Shown here in pieces: positions 1 to 5,334 of a stretch of DNA of 7,187 nucleotides. The stretch's first letter is position 1; every line of letters starts with the position of its first letter. The notes below the pieces were generated by a model. The model searched no databases and had not been told where the DNA came from. It saw only the letters and a list, made by a program, of their open reading frames with translations. Location: assembly GCA_030669775.1 (NCBI GenBank), contig DAOVCZ010000094.1, positions 1 through 7,187 of the forward strand, written 5' to 3'. Source of the DNA: Chloroflexota bacterium (lineage in GTDB: Bacteria; Chloroflexota; Anaerolineae; Anaerolineales; UBA4823). A program made the translations under genes and the position numbers.

Positions 1-1
1 A

Positions 2-265
2 GCAGGTGAAGCGAAGCAGGTATTTTCACAATTGAACGCCGATGGTATTGCTGTTTTGCTGGCAGATGACAATTTGCCGATCTGGCAGATTGTTGCCAGA
101 ACACCCAATGAGGCTGATCAAGTGATCACCTGGTACCTGGCTGGCACCTTACCCACCTGGACGGGCGCGCCTTTCTCTCTGGTCATCATTTTAGAGGAAG
201 ACGATCCTCAGGATGCGCTGGCTATCGGGCAGGCGATGATGGAATCCGCGCTACAGGTTGAATAG
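2..265 (+). CDS. 3' end of an unrecognised protein gene (5' partial)
   Basis: The reading frame is open from base 2 and ends with TAG at 263-265. The visible 87 residues begin AGEAKQVFSQLNADGIAVLL. An in-frame TTG at 32 could be called a start, but it has no ribosome-binding site and the frame stays open upstream, so the gene most likely begins before the window. The fragment is soluble, without cysteine or a membrane segment. It reads as alternating hydrophobic strands and helices (AVLLADD, WQIVART, FSLVIILEED) and ends in an acidic helix with the sequence DPQDALAIGQAMMESALQVE. I do not recognise the family. It lies 45 nt upstream of the ADP-ribosylglycohydrolase on the same strand and may be cotranscribed with it, since no terminator is visible between them. 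The coding call is fairly safe; the function is unknown. Confidence 0.6.
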   Translation, partial: AGEAKQVFSQLNADGIAVLLADDNLPIWQIVARTPNEADQVITWYLAGTLPTWTGAPFSLVIILEEDDPQDALAIGQAMMESALQVE

Positions 266-298
266 GATGCTGGTGCTGGGTTTTGACCATAGTTGTGC

Positions 299-303
299 AG
301 GAG
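299..303 (+). promoter_or_regulatory. Ribosome-binding site deciding the GTG start at 311
   Basis: AGGAG at 299-303 lies 7 nt upstream of GTG at 311-313. The alternative in-frame TTG at 293 sits upstream of this motif and has no Shine-Dalgarno sequence of its own, so the GTG start is preferred. Confidence 0.7.
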
Positions 304-310
304 TGGATCG

Positions 311-1237
311 GTGAAGCAAATTGAACGTTATCGAGGCTGCCTGTTAGGATTGGCTGCAGGGGATGCATTGGGCACAACACTGGAATTTCAACCCCCGGGC
401 AGTGTCCCACCTTTGGATGATATGGTCGGCGGGGGACCGTTCAGCCTGGCACCCGGCCAATGGACGGATGACACAGCGATGGCTCTATGCCTGGCGGAGA
501 GCTTGATCCAACGTCAAGGATTTGACCTCTCAGACCAATTGAACAGATATGTTCGCTGGTTTCGCCTGGGTCATTTAAGCAGCACCGGTGTGTGTTTTGA
601 TATCGGAAACACGGTTCGCACCGCCCTGATCAAATATGAGGGGACAGGCGAACCTCACAGCGGCTCAAGGGACCTATATTCAGCCGGTAATGGTTCATTA
701 ATGCGACTGGCACCGGTTCCGATGTATTTTGCCAAGACGCCTGCTGAGGCGATAGATAAATGCGGTATCAGCTCAAAGACGACGCATGGTGCCAGAGCAG
801 CAGTGGATGCCTGCCGTTATTATGGAGGCTTGATAGTTGGCGCCCTGAATGGCATGGGCAAGGAGGAATTGCTCGGCGAGCGATTTAGCCCGGTAAATAA
901 TTATTGGGAAACCCAACCCTTGGTCGAAGAAATCGATCAGATCGCCAGAGGTTCGTTCAAGGAAAAACAACCGCCAGAAATCAAAGGCACAGGATATGTG
1001 GTTGACTCGCTCGAAGCGGCTCTATGGGCTTTCTATCACAGCGAGACATTCGAGAGTGGCTGTTTGCTGGCGGTAAATTTGGGAGATGATGCCGATACAA
1101 CTGGGGCAGTGTATGGACAGCTGGCTGGGGCATATTACGGTGAAGAAGGAATACCCTCAGCCTGGGGATCTAAATTGGCGTTTAATAATCTGATCCGCGA
1201 TTATGCGGATCAGATTTTTAATTTAGCGTCAAATTAA
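311..1237 (+). CDS. ADP-ribosylglycohydrolase family protein (DraG/ARH fold)
   Basis: This is a cytoplasmic di-Mg2+ hydrolase of the family that removes ADP-ribose from modified proteins or small ADP-ribosylated compounds. From the GTG start the product is 308 aa, close to the usual family length of about 300. Family motifs appear in order: GCLLGLAAGDALG (9-21), the metal-binding WTDDT (51-55), GNGSLMR (126-132), a TTHGARAA segment (157-164), and the C-terminal metal site GDDADT (258-263) followed by TGAVYGQLAGAYYG. All the acidic metal ligands I would expect are present, so it should be active. The substrate cannot be read from sequence: DraG, ARH1/ARH3-like and uncharacterised members share these motifs. 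No partner ADP-ribosyltransferase or nitrogenase gene is visible nearby. The gene ends 10 nt from the convergent GerW-type gene, and its final codons form a terminator hairpin. Confidence 0.92.
   Translation: MKQIERYRGCLLGLAAGDALGTTLEFQPPGSVPPLDDMVGGGPFSLAPGQWTDDTAMALCLAESLIQRQGFDLSDQLNRYVRWFRLGHLSSTGVCFDIGNTVRTALIKYEGTGEPHSGSRDLYSAGNGSLMRLAPVPMYFAKTPAEAIDKCGISSKTTHGARAAVDACRYYGGLIVGALNGMGKEELLGERFSPVNNYWETQPLVEEIDQIARGSFKEKQPPEIKGTGYVVDSLEAALWAFYHSETFESGCLLAVNLGDDADTTGAVYGQLAGAYYGEEGIPSAWGSKLAFNNLIRDYADQIFNLASN
1187..1219 (+). terminator. Intrinsic terminator inside the end of the ADP-ribosylglycohydrolase gene
   Basis: A perfect 12-bp inverted repeat, AATCTGATCCGC (1187-1198) and GCGGATCAGATT (1205-1216), encloses a 6-nt loop and is followed by TTT, giving a TTTTT run at 1215-1219 and then AATTT. 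It lies wholly within the coding sequence, before the stop codon at 1235-1237. On the minus strand the same hairpin lies just past the stop of the opposing operon, but its 3' flank (ATTATTAAACG) is less T-rich. It probably works best on plus transcripts and could also slow minus transcripts. Confidence 0.72.
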
Positions 1238-1247
1238 GTTTGAAGTC

Positions 1248-1706
1248 CTATAAGGATCTCGGTCCCCGGGACATTCGGAAAAACATACCAGCCACAAATC
1301 CGGCCGCGGTGATGGCTGCCATGAGAACTTTAGTGCGGTCGGCGACTGGCTCCACCCGCACGCCATCAGGGGAGGCGATAATTACTGCGACCGGTCTTGA
1401 GAGTGTCCGTCCACCTCCACCACCACCCTCACCGCCACCCTCTCCAACTCCTTCGCCTCCGGTTTGTGTTTCTTCATCACCTTCGAATTCTGTAGATCCG
1501 TAACCTCCACCGGCGCCGAAACCCATTATTACGAGGTTTTCAGCAGCTGGGATGATTTTTGTCTCACCAACTTCGACTGGAGCTCCGTAAACACGGTCGA
1601 CGCTGGCAGTGTCGATGAATGCTTTCATGGTTGAATTGATATCATCGAACGTTTGGTGCAGATCAAGCTCCCCAGCGCTGCCAGGACCTTTGACTACCTT
1701 ATCCAT
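1248..1706 (-). CDS. GerW/YtfJ-family protein with Gly-rich linker and C-terminal membrane anchor
   Basis: The 152-aa product matches the pattern of the GerW (spore YtfJ) family: a helical lead (17-37), then GAPVEVGETKIIPAAE (41-56), the glycine-containing core MGFGAGGGYG (61-70), a low-complexity Gly/Glu linker (about 83-99), the strand RPVAVIIASPDGVRVEPV (104-121), and a final hydrophobic helix at about 126-143 followed by a basic tail (RMSRGPR). YtfJ/GerW of Bacillus is needed for spore germination, but the family is widespread in non-sporulating bacteria, where its role is unknown. No other sporulation gene is visible here, so I do not infer a spore function. The start is well supported by AAAGGAGAA at 1712-1720, 5 nt upstream of the ATG. 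It is the last gene of a three-gene operon, 25 nt after its smaller paralogue. The C-terminal helix with positive end suggests a tail-anchored protein facing the cytoplasm. Confidence 0.8.
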   Translation of the reverse strand: MDKVVKGPGSAGELDLHQTFDDINSTMKAFIDTASVDRVYGAPVEVGETKIIPAAENLVIMGFGAGGGYGSTEFEGDEETQTGGEGVGEGGGEGGGGGGRTLSRPVAVIIASPDGVRVEPVADRTKVLMAAITAAGFVAGMFFRMSRGPRSL

Positions 1707-1731
1707 TATTGTTCTCCTTTTTACGCTTGAA

Positions 1732-2013
1732 TTATTTTGATCGCCGGAAAATTAACCAGGTAAGTAATGTGCTAACAAATCCAGCTGCGAGAATGGCTAT
1801 CTGCAGCTGGCGGGTGCGGTCTTGAACGGGGATGATTTGGCGACTGCCGCTTGAATCTTCCACGATAACAGCCAAAGGTCTGTTCCAGACGATGCCACCC
1901 CGTGCGGCAGGAAAATTAATCCTGTACGAACGTGCGACTGGATATACACTCACCTCACCCACATTAACAGGTTCTCCGGCAATCGTTTGCTGAACGAGAA
2001 TGCTTTTTGCCAT
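1732..2013 (-). CDS. Minimal GerW-like protein with C-terminal membrane anchor
   Basis: This 93-aa protein is a compact relative of the downstream GerW-family protein. Shared blocks are GEPVNVGEVSVYPVAR (13-28, against GAPVEVGETKIIPAAE), RPLAVIVEDSSG (45-56, against RPVAVIIASPDG), and PVQDRTRQLQIAILAAGFV (62-80, against PVADRTKVLMAAITAAGFV). The Gly-rich linker is absent and the usual GFGAGGG core is reduced to FPAARGG (34-40). A hydrophobic helix (about 70-88) is followed by the basic tail FRRSK. I place the start at ATG 2013, one nucleotide after the stop of the upstream gene, with a weak GGGAA at 2022-2026; this arrangement suggests translational coupling. A GTG at 2040 in the same frame would add 9 residues inside the preceding gene and has no clear ribosome-binding site. 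Function is unknown; membership of the GerW fold is inferred from the paralogue. Confidence 0.75.
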   Translation of the reverse strand: MAKSILVQQTIAGEPVNVGEVSVYPVARSYRINFPAARGGIVWNRPLAVIVEDSSGSRQIIPVQDRTRQLQIAILAAGFVSTLLTWLIFRRSK

Positions 2014-2014
2014 C

Positions 2015-2407
2015 TTATTCGTTCCCTGATGCCTCTTCACCGCTTTCTTCAGCTGCTGGCTGAGCGGGAATGACTTTTTCCAGTTCTTTGTTTAATTTGT
2101 GAAAGATAGACTGCAAGTCCGACCGGATTTTTTCTTCGACTTCACCACTGCGGACTCGATCACGCAATTCTTCGGCTTCTGATTTTACTCGTTGACCGGT
2201 TTCACTGTCCTGGATTTCCTCAGCGGTTTCCTTAAGCGAATCCCCCAACTCAGTCAAACCTTCACCAATTTCTTTTTGCAGGTTTTTACGCTGCTCACTC
2301 TCCCAGGCACTGATGAAGATTTTCTTTAGATTATCTCCCAGGTGATGGAATTCCGATGCCAGATCATCGGCTGTGTATTCCTCTTTGGGATCAGGTGTTT
2401 CAGACAT
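2015..2407 (-). CDS. Charged helical (coiled-coil-like) protein, first gene of the GerW-like operon
   Basis: The 130-aa product is soluble, has no cysteine and is rich in Glu, Lys and Ser. After a short acidic N-terminus it is predicted to be nearly all helix: 12-66 with hydrophobic positions spaced as in an amphipathic helix (LASEFHHLGDNLKKIFISAW, then LTELGDSLKETAEEI), and 72-112 (VKSEAEELRDRV, IRSDLQSIFHKLNKELEKVI). It ends in a disordered acidic tail, EESGEEASGNE. I do not recognise a named family. The start ATG at 2405-2407 is strongly supported by AGGAGGT (complement of 2416-2422) at 8 nt spacing. Its stop is separated by a single base from the ATG of the small GerW-like gene, so the two are very probably translated together. 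The helical form and the two anchored neighbours suggest a partner or scaffold at the membrane; this is inference only. Confidence 0.82.
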   Translation of the reverse strand: MSETPDPKEEYTADDLASEFHHLGDNLKKIFISAWESEQRKNLQKEIGEGLTELGDSLKETAEEIQDSETGQRVKSEAEELRDRVRSGEVEEKIRSDLQSIFHKLNKELEKVIPAQPAAEESGEEASGNE

Positions 2408-2513
2408 ATGATTGGACCTCCTGTATTTAGTTTCATTTTGAAAGGATTGACGAAAAAGAATATTCTATTCTTGGATCTACAGGTAATACTCTCGTGGCCT
2501 AATTTTGCCTTAT

Positions 2514-2542
2514 ATTGTATTTTTCTGCAAGCGAGAGATGAA
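2514..2542 (-). promoter_or_regulatory. Weak candidate promoter for the GerW-like operon
   Basis: On the minus strand a -10-like TACAAT (complement of 2514-2519) lies 17 nt from a poor -35 TTCATC (complement of 2537-2542). This would give a leader of about 100 nt before the ATG at 2407. The -10 is good but the -35 matches the consensus at only three positions. Confidence 0.25.
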
Positions 2543-2592
2543 AGCGCACTGAATATGTGAGTAGCGGTAAAATTGTTATTCAAAGCAATGCG

Positions 2593-2600
2593 AAAGGAGA
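2593..2600 (+). promoter_or_regulatory. Ribosome-binding site deciding the cupin start at 2608
   Basis: AAAGGAGA at 2593-2600 sits 7 nt before ATG 2608. The longer in-frame GTG start at 2557 has no such motif and would put this site inside the coding sequence, so the shorter protein is preferred. Confidence 0.75.
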
Positions 2601-2607
2601 GCTTGAA

Positions 2608-2934
2608 ATGAGCTCAGGTATGAAACATAAGGTGGAGAGATGGACTGGGGATTCGCCCCCCAGAGAAGCTGAACTTCGTCGCTTGCTCAACGAGCAGGGA
2701 TTATCTGGATATCGCTGGTCAAACTCACCTGGGGATATTTATGGTGCCCACAGCCACCCCTTTCATAAGATCATCTACGTCGTTCAAGGATCGATAACTT
2801 TTATCTTGCCGGAGGAAGATGAGCAAGTGACGCTCAACGCGGGAGACCGACTTGATCTACCAAAGGAGATGATCCACGAGGCAGTGGTAGGACAGCAAGG
2901 GGTGATTTGCCTGGAGGTTCATCAGCGATCTTAA
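2608..2934 (+). CDS. Small single-domain cupin protein
   Basis: The 108-aa product carries a cupin_2-type beta-barrel. Motif 1 is GAHSHPFHKIIYVVQG (46-61), with H48 and H50 in the metal-ligand positions; the usual glutamate three residues later is K54 and the closing glycine is G61. Motif 2 is GDRLDLPKEMIH (79-90), giving H90 as the third ligand. The N-terminal part (MKHKVERWTGDSPPREAELRRLLNEQGLSGY) is a helical lead. Three histidines could still bind a metal ion, with H53 as a possible fourth ligand, but the Glu to Lys change makes a standard 3-His/1-Glu site impossible. Such small cupins range from enzymes to ligand-binding sensors, so no reaction is proposed. It is divergent from the GerW-like operon across about 200 nt and 185 nt upstream of a lipoprotein gene, with no clear operon partner. 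Confidence 0.88.
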   Translation: MSSGMKHKVERWTGDSPPREAELRRLLNEQGLSGYRWSNSPGDIYGAHSHPFHKIIYVVQGSITFILPEEDEQVTLNAGDRLDLPKEMIHEAVVGQQGVICLEVHQRS

Positions 2935-3119
2935 GCTAATAAGTGAATAAACCAGAGAAGATGAAATGGTTTGTGGTGGAATTGTATGGGTGATCAAGCT
3001 CAATTCAGCACCTTCAACGGAAAGTTTTAGTAATTAAAGAGTCTGAGGTGATCCTTCATGCAACTTATCTCTTTGATCAGCGTATATAGAGATAGAAGGC
3101 AATTGATAAGGAGGTTGTC

Positions 3120-3986
3120 ATGTACCGGATAAAATTATTAGCAGTTATTTCGGCATTAGCATTTACCACACTAGCCTGCACGTTCACTTTTAACTCCCAG
3201 GTGCAAGGTGTATCGGTTGGGTCCATGGAGACTTTCGAGATTGAGGTGCCGGTCCCTGATTCTGATGAGGTTTCAAGGGTCAGTATTGAGTTTGGTGCTG
3301 GAGAACTGAATCTAAGTCCAGGTGCAGATGGGTTGCTGGTATCGGGGACAGCAACTTACAACGTGGATGAGTTTAAACCAAAAGTTTATGTGACTGATTC
3401 AAGGGTAAAGATCTCACAGCAGGTCGATGATATCAATCTCATTCCAATACTTGGTGATGAAATCAAGAATAAATGGGATCTAGAATTAGGGAATTCGCCG
3501 ATAGAGCTTGACATTTCTGCTGGCGGATACAAGGGAGAATTCGAACTTGGGGGAGTCCCCTTGCAAGAGTTGCGCATTGCTGAGGGAGCAGCGGACACCA
3601 GTCTATCATTCTCGGCAGTGAATCCAGTCGAGATGAATACCCTGCGATATGATACCGGAGCTTCCAAAGCTTCACTCTCTGGATTGGCAAATGCTAATTT
3701 TAAAACTATGGATTTCCGGAGCGGGGCAGGGGATTACCGGTTAGATTTTTCAGGCGAGCTGCTGCAGGATGCAGACGTAAGTATTAAATCTGGTTTGAGC
3801 AGAATCGTGATCGTGGTCCCTGAAGGTACACCAGCGACTGTGAGATTCGAGGGGGGGTTGACGAATGTTGATGTAGGTGGTGAATGGCGGATGTCTGGTA
3901 GCGTGTATACTCTCTCTGGGGAGGGTCCAGAGTTGACCATTTCAATTGAGATGGGGGCTGGTAATCTGGAATTACGTACTCGATAA
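3120..3986 (+). CDS. Lipoprotein with N-terminal toast-rack domain
   Basis: The 288-aa product begins with a lipoprotein signal peptide: MYRIK, a hydrophobic stretch (6-18), and the lipobox TLAC with C20 as the lipidated residue, so it should be exported and anchored in the membrane. Residues about 38-100 (EVSRVSIEFGAGELNLSPGA and following) match the toast-rack N-terminal domain pattern. The rest repeats a short strand-turn unit: GAGELNLS (59-66), TGASKASLSG (179-188), SGAGDYRLDFSG (201-212), SGLSRIVIVVPEG (224-236) and MGAGNLELRT (278-287). This is as expected for a stacked beta-sheet or right-handed beta-helix body like that of LiaF C-terminal domains. The family is seen near cell-envelope stress regulators, but none is visible here. 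Start ATG 3120 has AAGGAGGT at 3108-3115, with slightly short spacing. The function is unknown; a surface or envelope-sensing role is an inference. Confidence 0.85.
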   Translation: MYRIKLLAVISALAFTTLACTFTFNSQVQGVSVGSMETFEIEVPVPDSDEVSRVSIEFGAGELNLSPGADGLLVSGTATYNVDEFKPKVYVTDSRVKISQQVDDINLIPILGDEIKNKWDLELGNSPIELDISAGGYKGEFELGGVPLQELRIAEGAADTSLSFSAVNPVEMNTLRYDTGASKASLSGLANANFKTMDFRSGAGDYRLDFSGELLQDADVSIKSGLSRIVIVVPEGTPATVRFEGGLTNVDVGGEWRMSGSVYTLSGEGPELTISIEMGAGNLELRTR

Positions 3987-4030
3987 ATGCTGCAAGTAAA
4001 CCAATCTCAATATTGATTTACAATAAATAA

Positions 4031-4056
4031 GACCCGCAGCTGTTTGCCTGCGGGTC
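4031..4056 (-). terminator. Intrinsic terminator after the ferredoxin gene
   Basis: GACCCGCAG (4031-4039) pairs perfectly with CTGCGGGTC (4048-4056) around an 8-nt loop. Read on the minus strand the stem is followed by TTATTTATTG, a T-rich tail. It begins 24 nt past the ferredoxin stop codon. The plus-strand flank (GTATACG) is not T-rich, so it should mainly serve the ferredoxin transcript, though the hairpin may also protect the 3' end of the lipoprotein mRNA, which ends at 3986. Confidence 0.82.
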
Positions 4057-4079
4057 GTATACGTTAATCATTCTTCCAG

Positions 4080-4490
4080 CTAATCCAGGGCGCTGTATCC
4101 TGGTCCTTCCTGGAAATAATCGTAGTTGGGTTGAATATCCTGGGTAAGGTCGACGGTCTCACCAGCTGCAAGCGTACGGACACCCTCAAGGTGAACTGGT
4201 TCTTCGTGATGATCGCTGCCATCGTAAACTTCGTCGAAACCAGCTGTTCCCTTGGGCATGCTGAGCTTTTCGTCACCTTTTGCTTCATATGCGTCAGGCA
4301 CTTCATCTTCAACGAAGATTGCGTCAAATGGACATTCCGGTATGCAAGCCCCGCAATCGATGCAGGTATCCGGGTCGATGTAGAACCACGGCCACTTTTC
4401 GACCGGTTTGCCAGGGATAATGCATTCCACCGGGCAAACATCTACACACCCAGAATCTCTTAAGCACAAACTAGTGATAATGTAAGTCAT
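4080..4490 (-). CDS. 7Fe-type ferredoxin with a long acidic C-terminal tail
   Basis: This is a small soluble electron carrier. In the 136-aa product the first cluster motif is C9-x5-C15-x3-C19-P and the second is C43-x2-C46-x2-C49-x3-C53-P (CIDCGACIPECP). The second cysteine of a full 8Fe ferredoxin is missing from the first motif, the pattern of 7Fe ferredoxins: C9, C15 and C53 would hold a [3Fe-4S] cluster and C19, C43, C46 and C49 a [4Fe-4S] cluster. The segment IFVEDEVPDAYEA resembles the same place in Azotobacter FdI. Residues about 70-136 form an extra acidic tail, with DLTQDIQPNYDYFQEGPGY near the end, that I do not recognise. The start is well supported by GGGAGGT (complement of 4498-4504) at 7 nt spacing. 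It lies 98 nt downstream of SOD on the same strand; cotranscription is possible because no clear terminator separates them. Its redox partner is unknown. Confidence 0.9.
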   Translation of the reverse strand: MTYIITSLCLRDSGCVDVCPVECIIPGKPVEKWPWFYIDPDTCIDCGACIPECPFDAIFVEDEVPDAYEAKGDEKLSMPKGTAGFDEVYDGSDHHEEPVHLEGVRTLAAGETVDLTQDIQPNYDYFQEGPGYSALD

Positions 4491-4588
4491 TGAATGAACC
4501 TCCCAATCTTTGAGATGGATTAAACGGGTTTGATGATAGTTAATTTTACCTCAAATCTCAGCAGCTGATGGGTGTAGTTAAGAATAGC

Positions 4589-5197
4589 TCAGGTTGCTGC
4601 TGCAAAGCGGCGAGCGACCTCCTCCCAATTGACCACATTCCACCAGTTGATAATATATTCAGGGCGGCGATTTTGGTATTTCAGGTAATAGGCGTGCTCC
4701 CAAACGTCGATTCCTAAGATGGGAGTTAAACCTTCCATCATGGGAACGTCTTGGTTGGGCATAGACAAGACGGCCAGTTTGCTATCTTTCAATCCAAGCC
4801 AGGCCCAGCCGCTGCCAAAACGAGTGGCTGCAGCTTTGGAGAAAGTATCCTTGAATGAAGCGAAATCGCCGAATGCTTCCCCGATTGCGGAAGCTAAAGC
4901 GCCAGAGGGCTCTCCACCCCCATCAGGCGACATGACTGTCCAAAAGAGGCTGTGGTTGAAATGACCGCCACCGTTATTACGTACTGCTGTGCGAATGTCC
5001 TCTGGAACGCCAGCCAGATCGGTTACCAATTCCTCAAGAGATTTACCAGCAAGGTCGGGATGCTTATCCAGGGCGATGTTTAAGTTGCTGACATAAGCAT
5101 TATGATGTTTATTATGGTGAATTTCCATCGTCATTGCATCAATGGAAGGTTCCAAGGCTCCATATGCATATGGAAGTGAAGGCAGTTCAAAAGTCAT
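4589..5197 (-). CDS. sodA: Superoxide dismutase, Mn-type (Fe/Mn family)
   Basis: The enzyme converts superoxide to oxygen and hydrogen peroxide in the cytoplasm. At 202 aa it has the normal length for the family and no signal peptide. The four metal ligands are visible: H27 (MEIHHNKHH), H82 (GGHFNHSLFW), D164 and H168 (GIDVWEHAYYL). Metal choice markers favour manganese: the GGGHFNHS segment with glycines before the histidine, and Q149 in SMPNQDVPMMEG, which matches the active-site glutamine position of Mn enzymes rather than the Q69-type of Fe enzymes. Dual-metal use cannot be excluded. Start ATG 5195-5197 has AAAGGAGT (complement of 5203-5210). A near-consensus promoter sits about 90 nt upstream, giving a leader of roughly 83 nt. 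The gene is divergent from the EamA transporter. The symbol is assigned by family similarity. Confidence 0.95.
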   Translation of the reverse strand: MTFELPSLPYAYGALEPSIDAMTMEIHHNKHHNAYVSNLNIALDKHPDLAGKSLEELVTDLAGVPEDIRTAVRNNGGGHFNHSLFWTVMSPDGGGEPSGALASAIGEAFGDFASFKDTFSKAAATRFGSGWAWLGLKDSKLAVLSMPNQDVPMMEGLTPILGIDVWEHAYYLKYQNRRPEYIINWWNVVNWEEVARRFAAAT

Positions 5198-5234
5198 AGC
5201 ATACTCCTTTATTTAAATTGTAATTTGATTGGGG

Positions 5235-5264
5235 TTGACTGTTTGATATGTTGTGTTGTAGCAT
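5235..5264 (+). promoter_or_regulatory. Possible promoter for the EamA transporter
   Basis: TTGACT (5235-5240) and TAGCAT (5259-5264) are separated by 18 nt. This would start transcription near 5271 and leave a leader of about 64 nt. The -35 is good and the -10 modest. It would lie inside the SOD leader region on the opposite strand, so the two divergent transcripts would overlap. Confidence 0.35.
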
Positions 5265-5286
5265 AACTGGAAGTCTGTTGTTTAGG

Positions 5287-5314
5287 ATTGTAACATCGCT
5301 TAAATACTTGTCAA
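5287..5314 (-). promoter_or_regulatory. Sigma-70 type promoter of the superoxide dismutase gene
   Basis: On the minus strand a perfect -35 TTGACA (complement of 5309-5314) is separated by 16 nt from -10 TACAAT (complement of 5287-5292, five of six matches). Transcription should start near 5280, giving a leader of about 83 nt before the ATG. This is the strongest promoter-like sequence in the window and suggests robust basal expression. Confidence 0.75.
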
Positions 5315-5334
5315 GATAATCGCTTTTCCTAACC

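Noticed and set aside
1411..1460. Apparent simple repeat of CCACC/CCTC units
   Set aside because: It is the complement of the Gly/Glu linker codons in the GerW-family gene and needs no separate repeat explanation.
1240..1503. Plus-strand open frame encoding a proline-rich stretch
   Set aside because: It is antisense to the Gly-rich linker of the GerW-family gene; the proline codons are just the complement of glycine codons, and no ribosome-binding site precedes it.
2447..2476. TTGACG as a -35 for the cupin gene
   Set aside because: The best hexamer at 17-18 nt spacing is TTGGAT, which matches the -10 consensus at only three positions.
2943..2993. Short GTG frame MNKPEKMKWFVVELYG after the cupin; removing one G of GGG near 2990 would extend it to 28 residues
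   Set aside because: There is no ribosome-binding site and the extension requires an assumed sequence error; too short to support as a gene or pseudogene.
4131..4463. Plus-strand 110-codon open frame
   Set aside because: It lies antisense to the ferredoxin, whose cluster motifs and strong ribosome-binding site leave no doubt about the coding strand.
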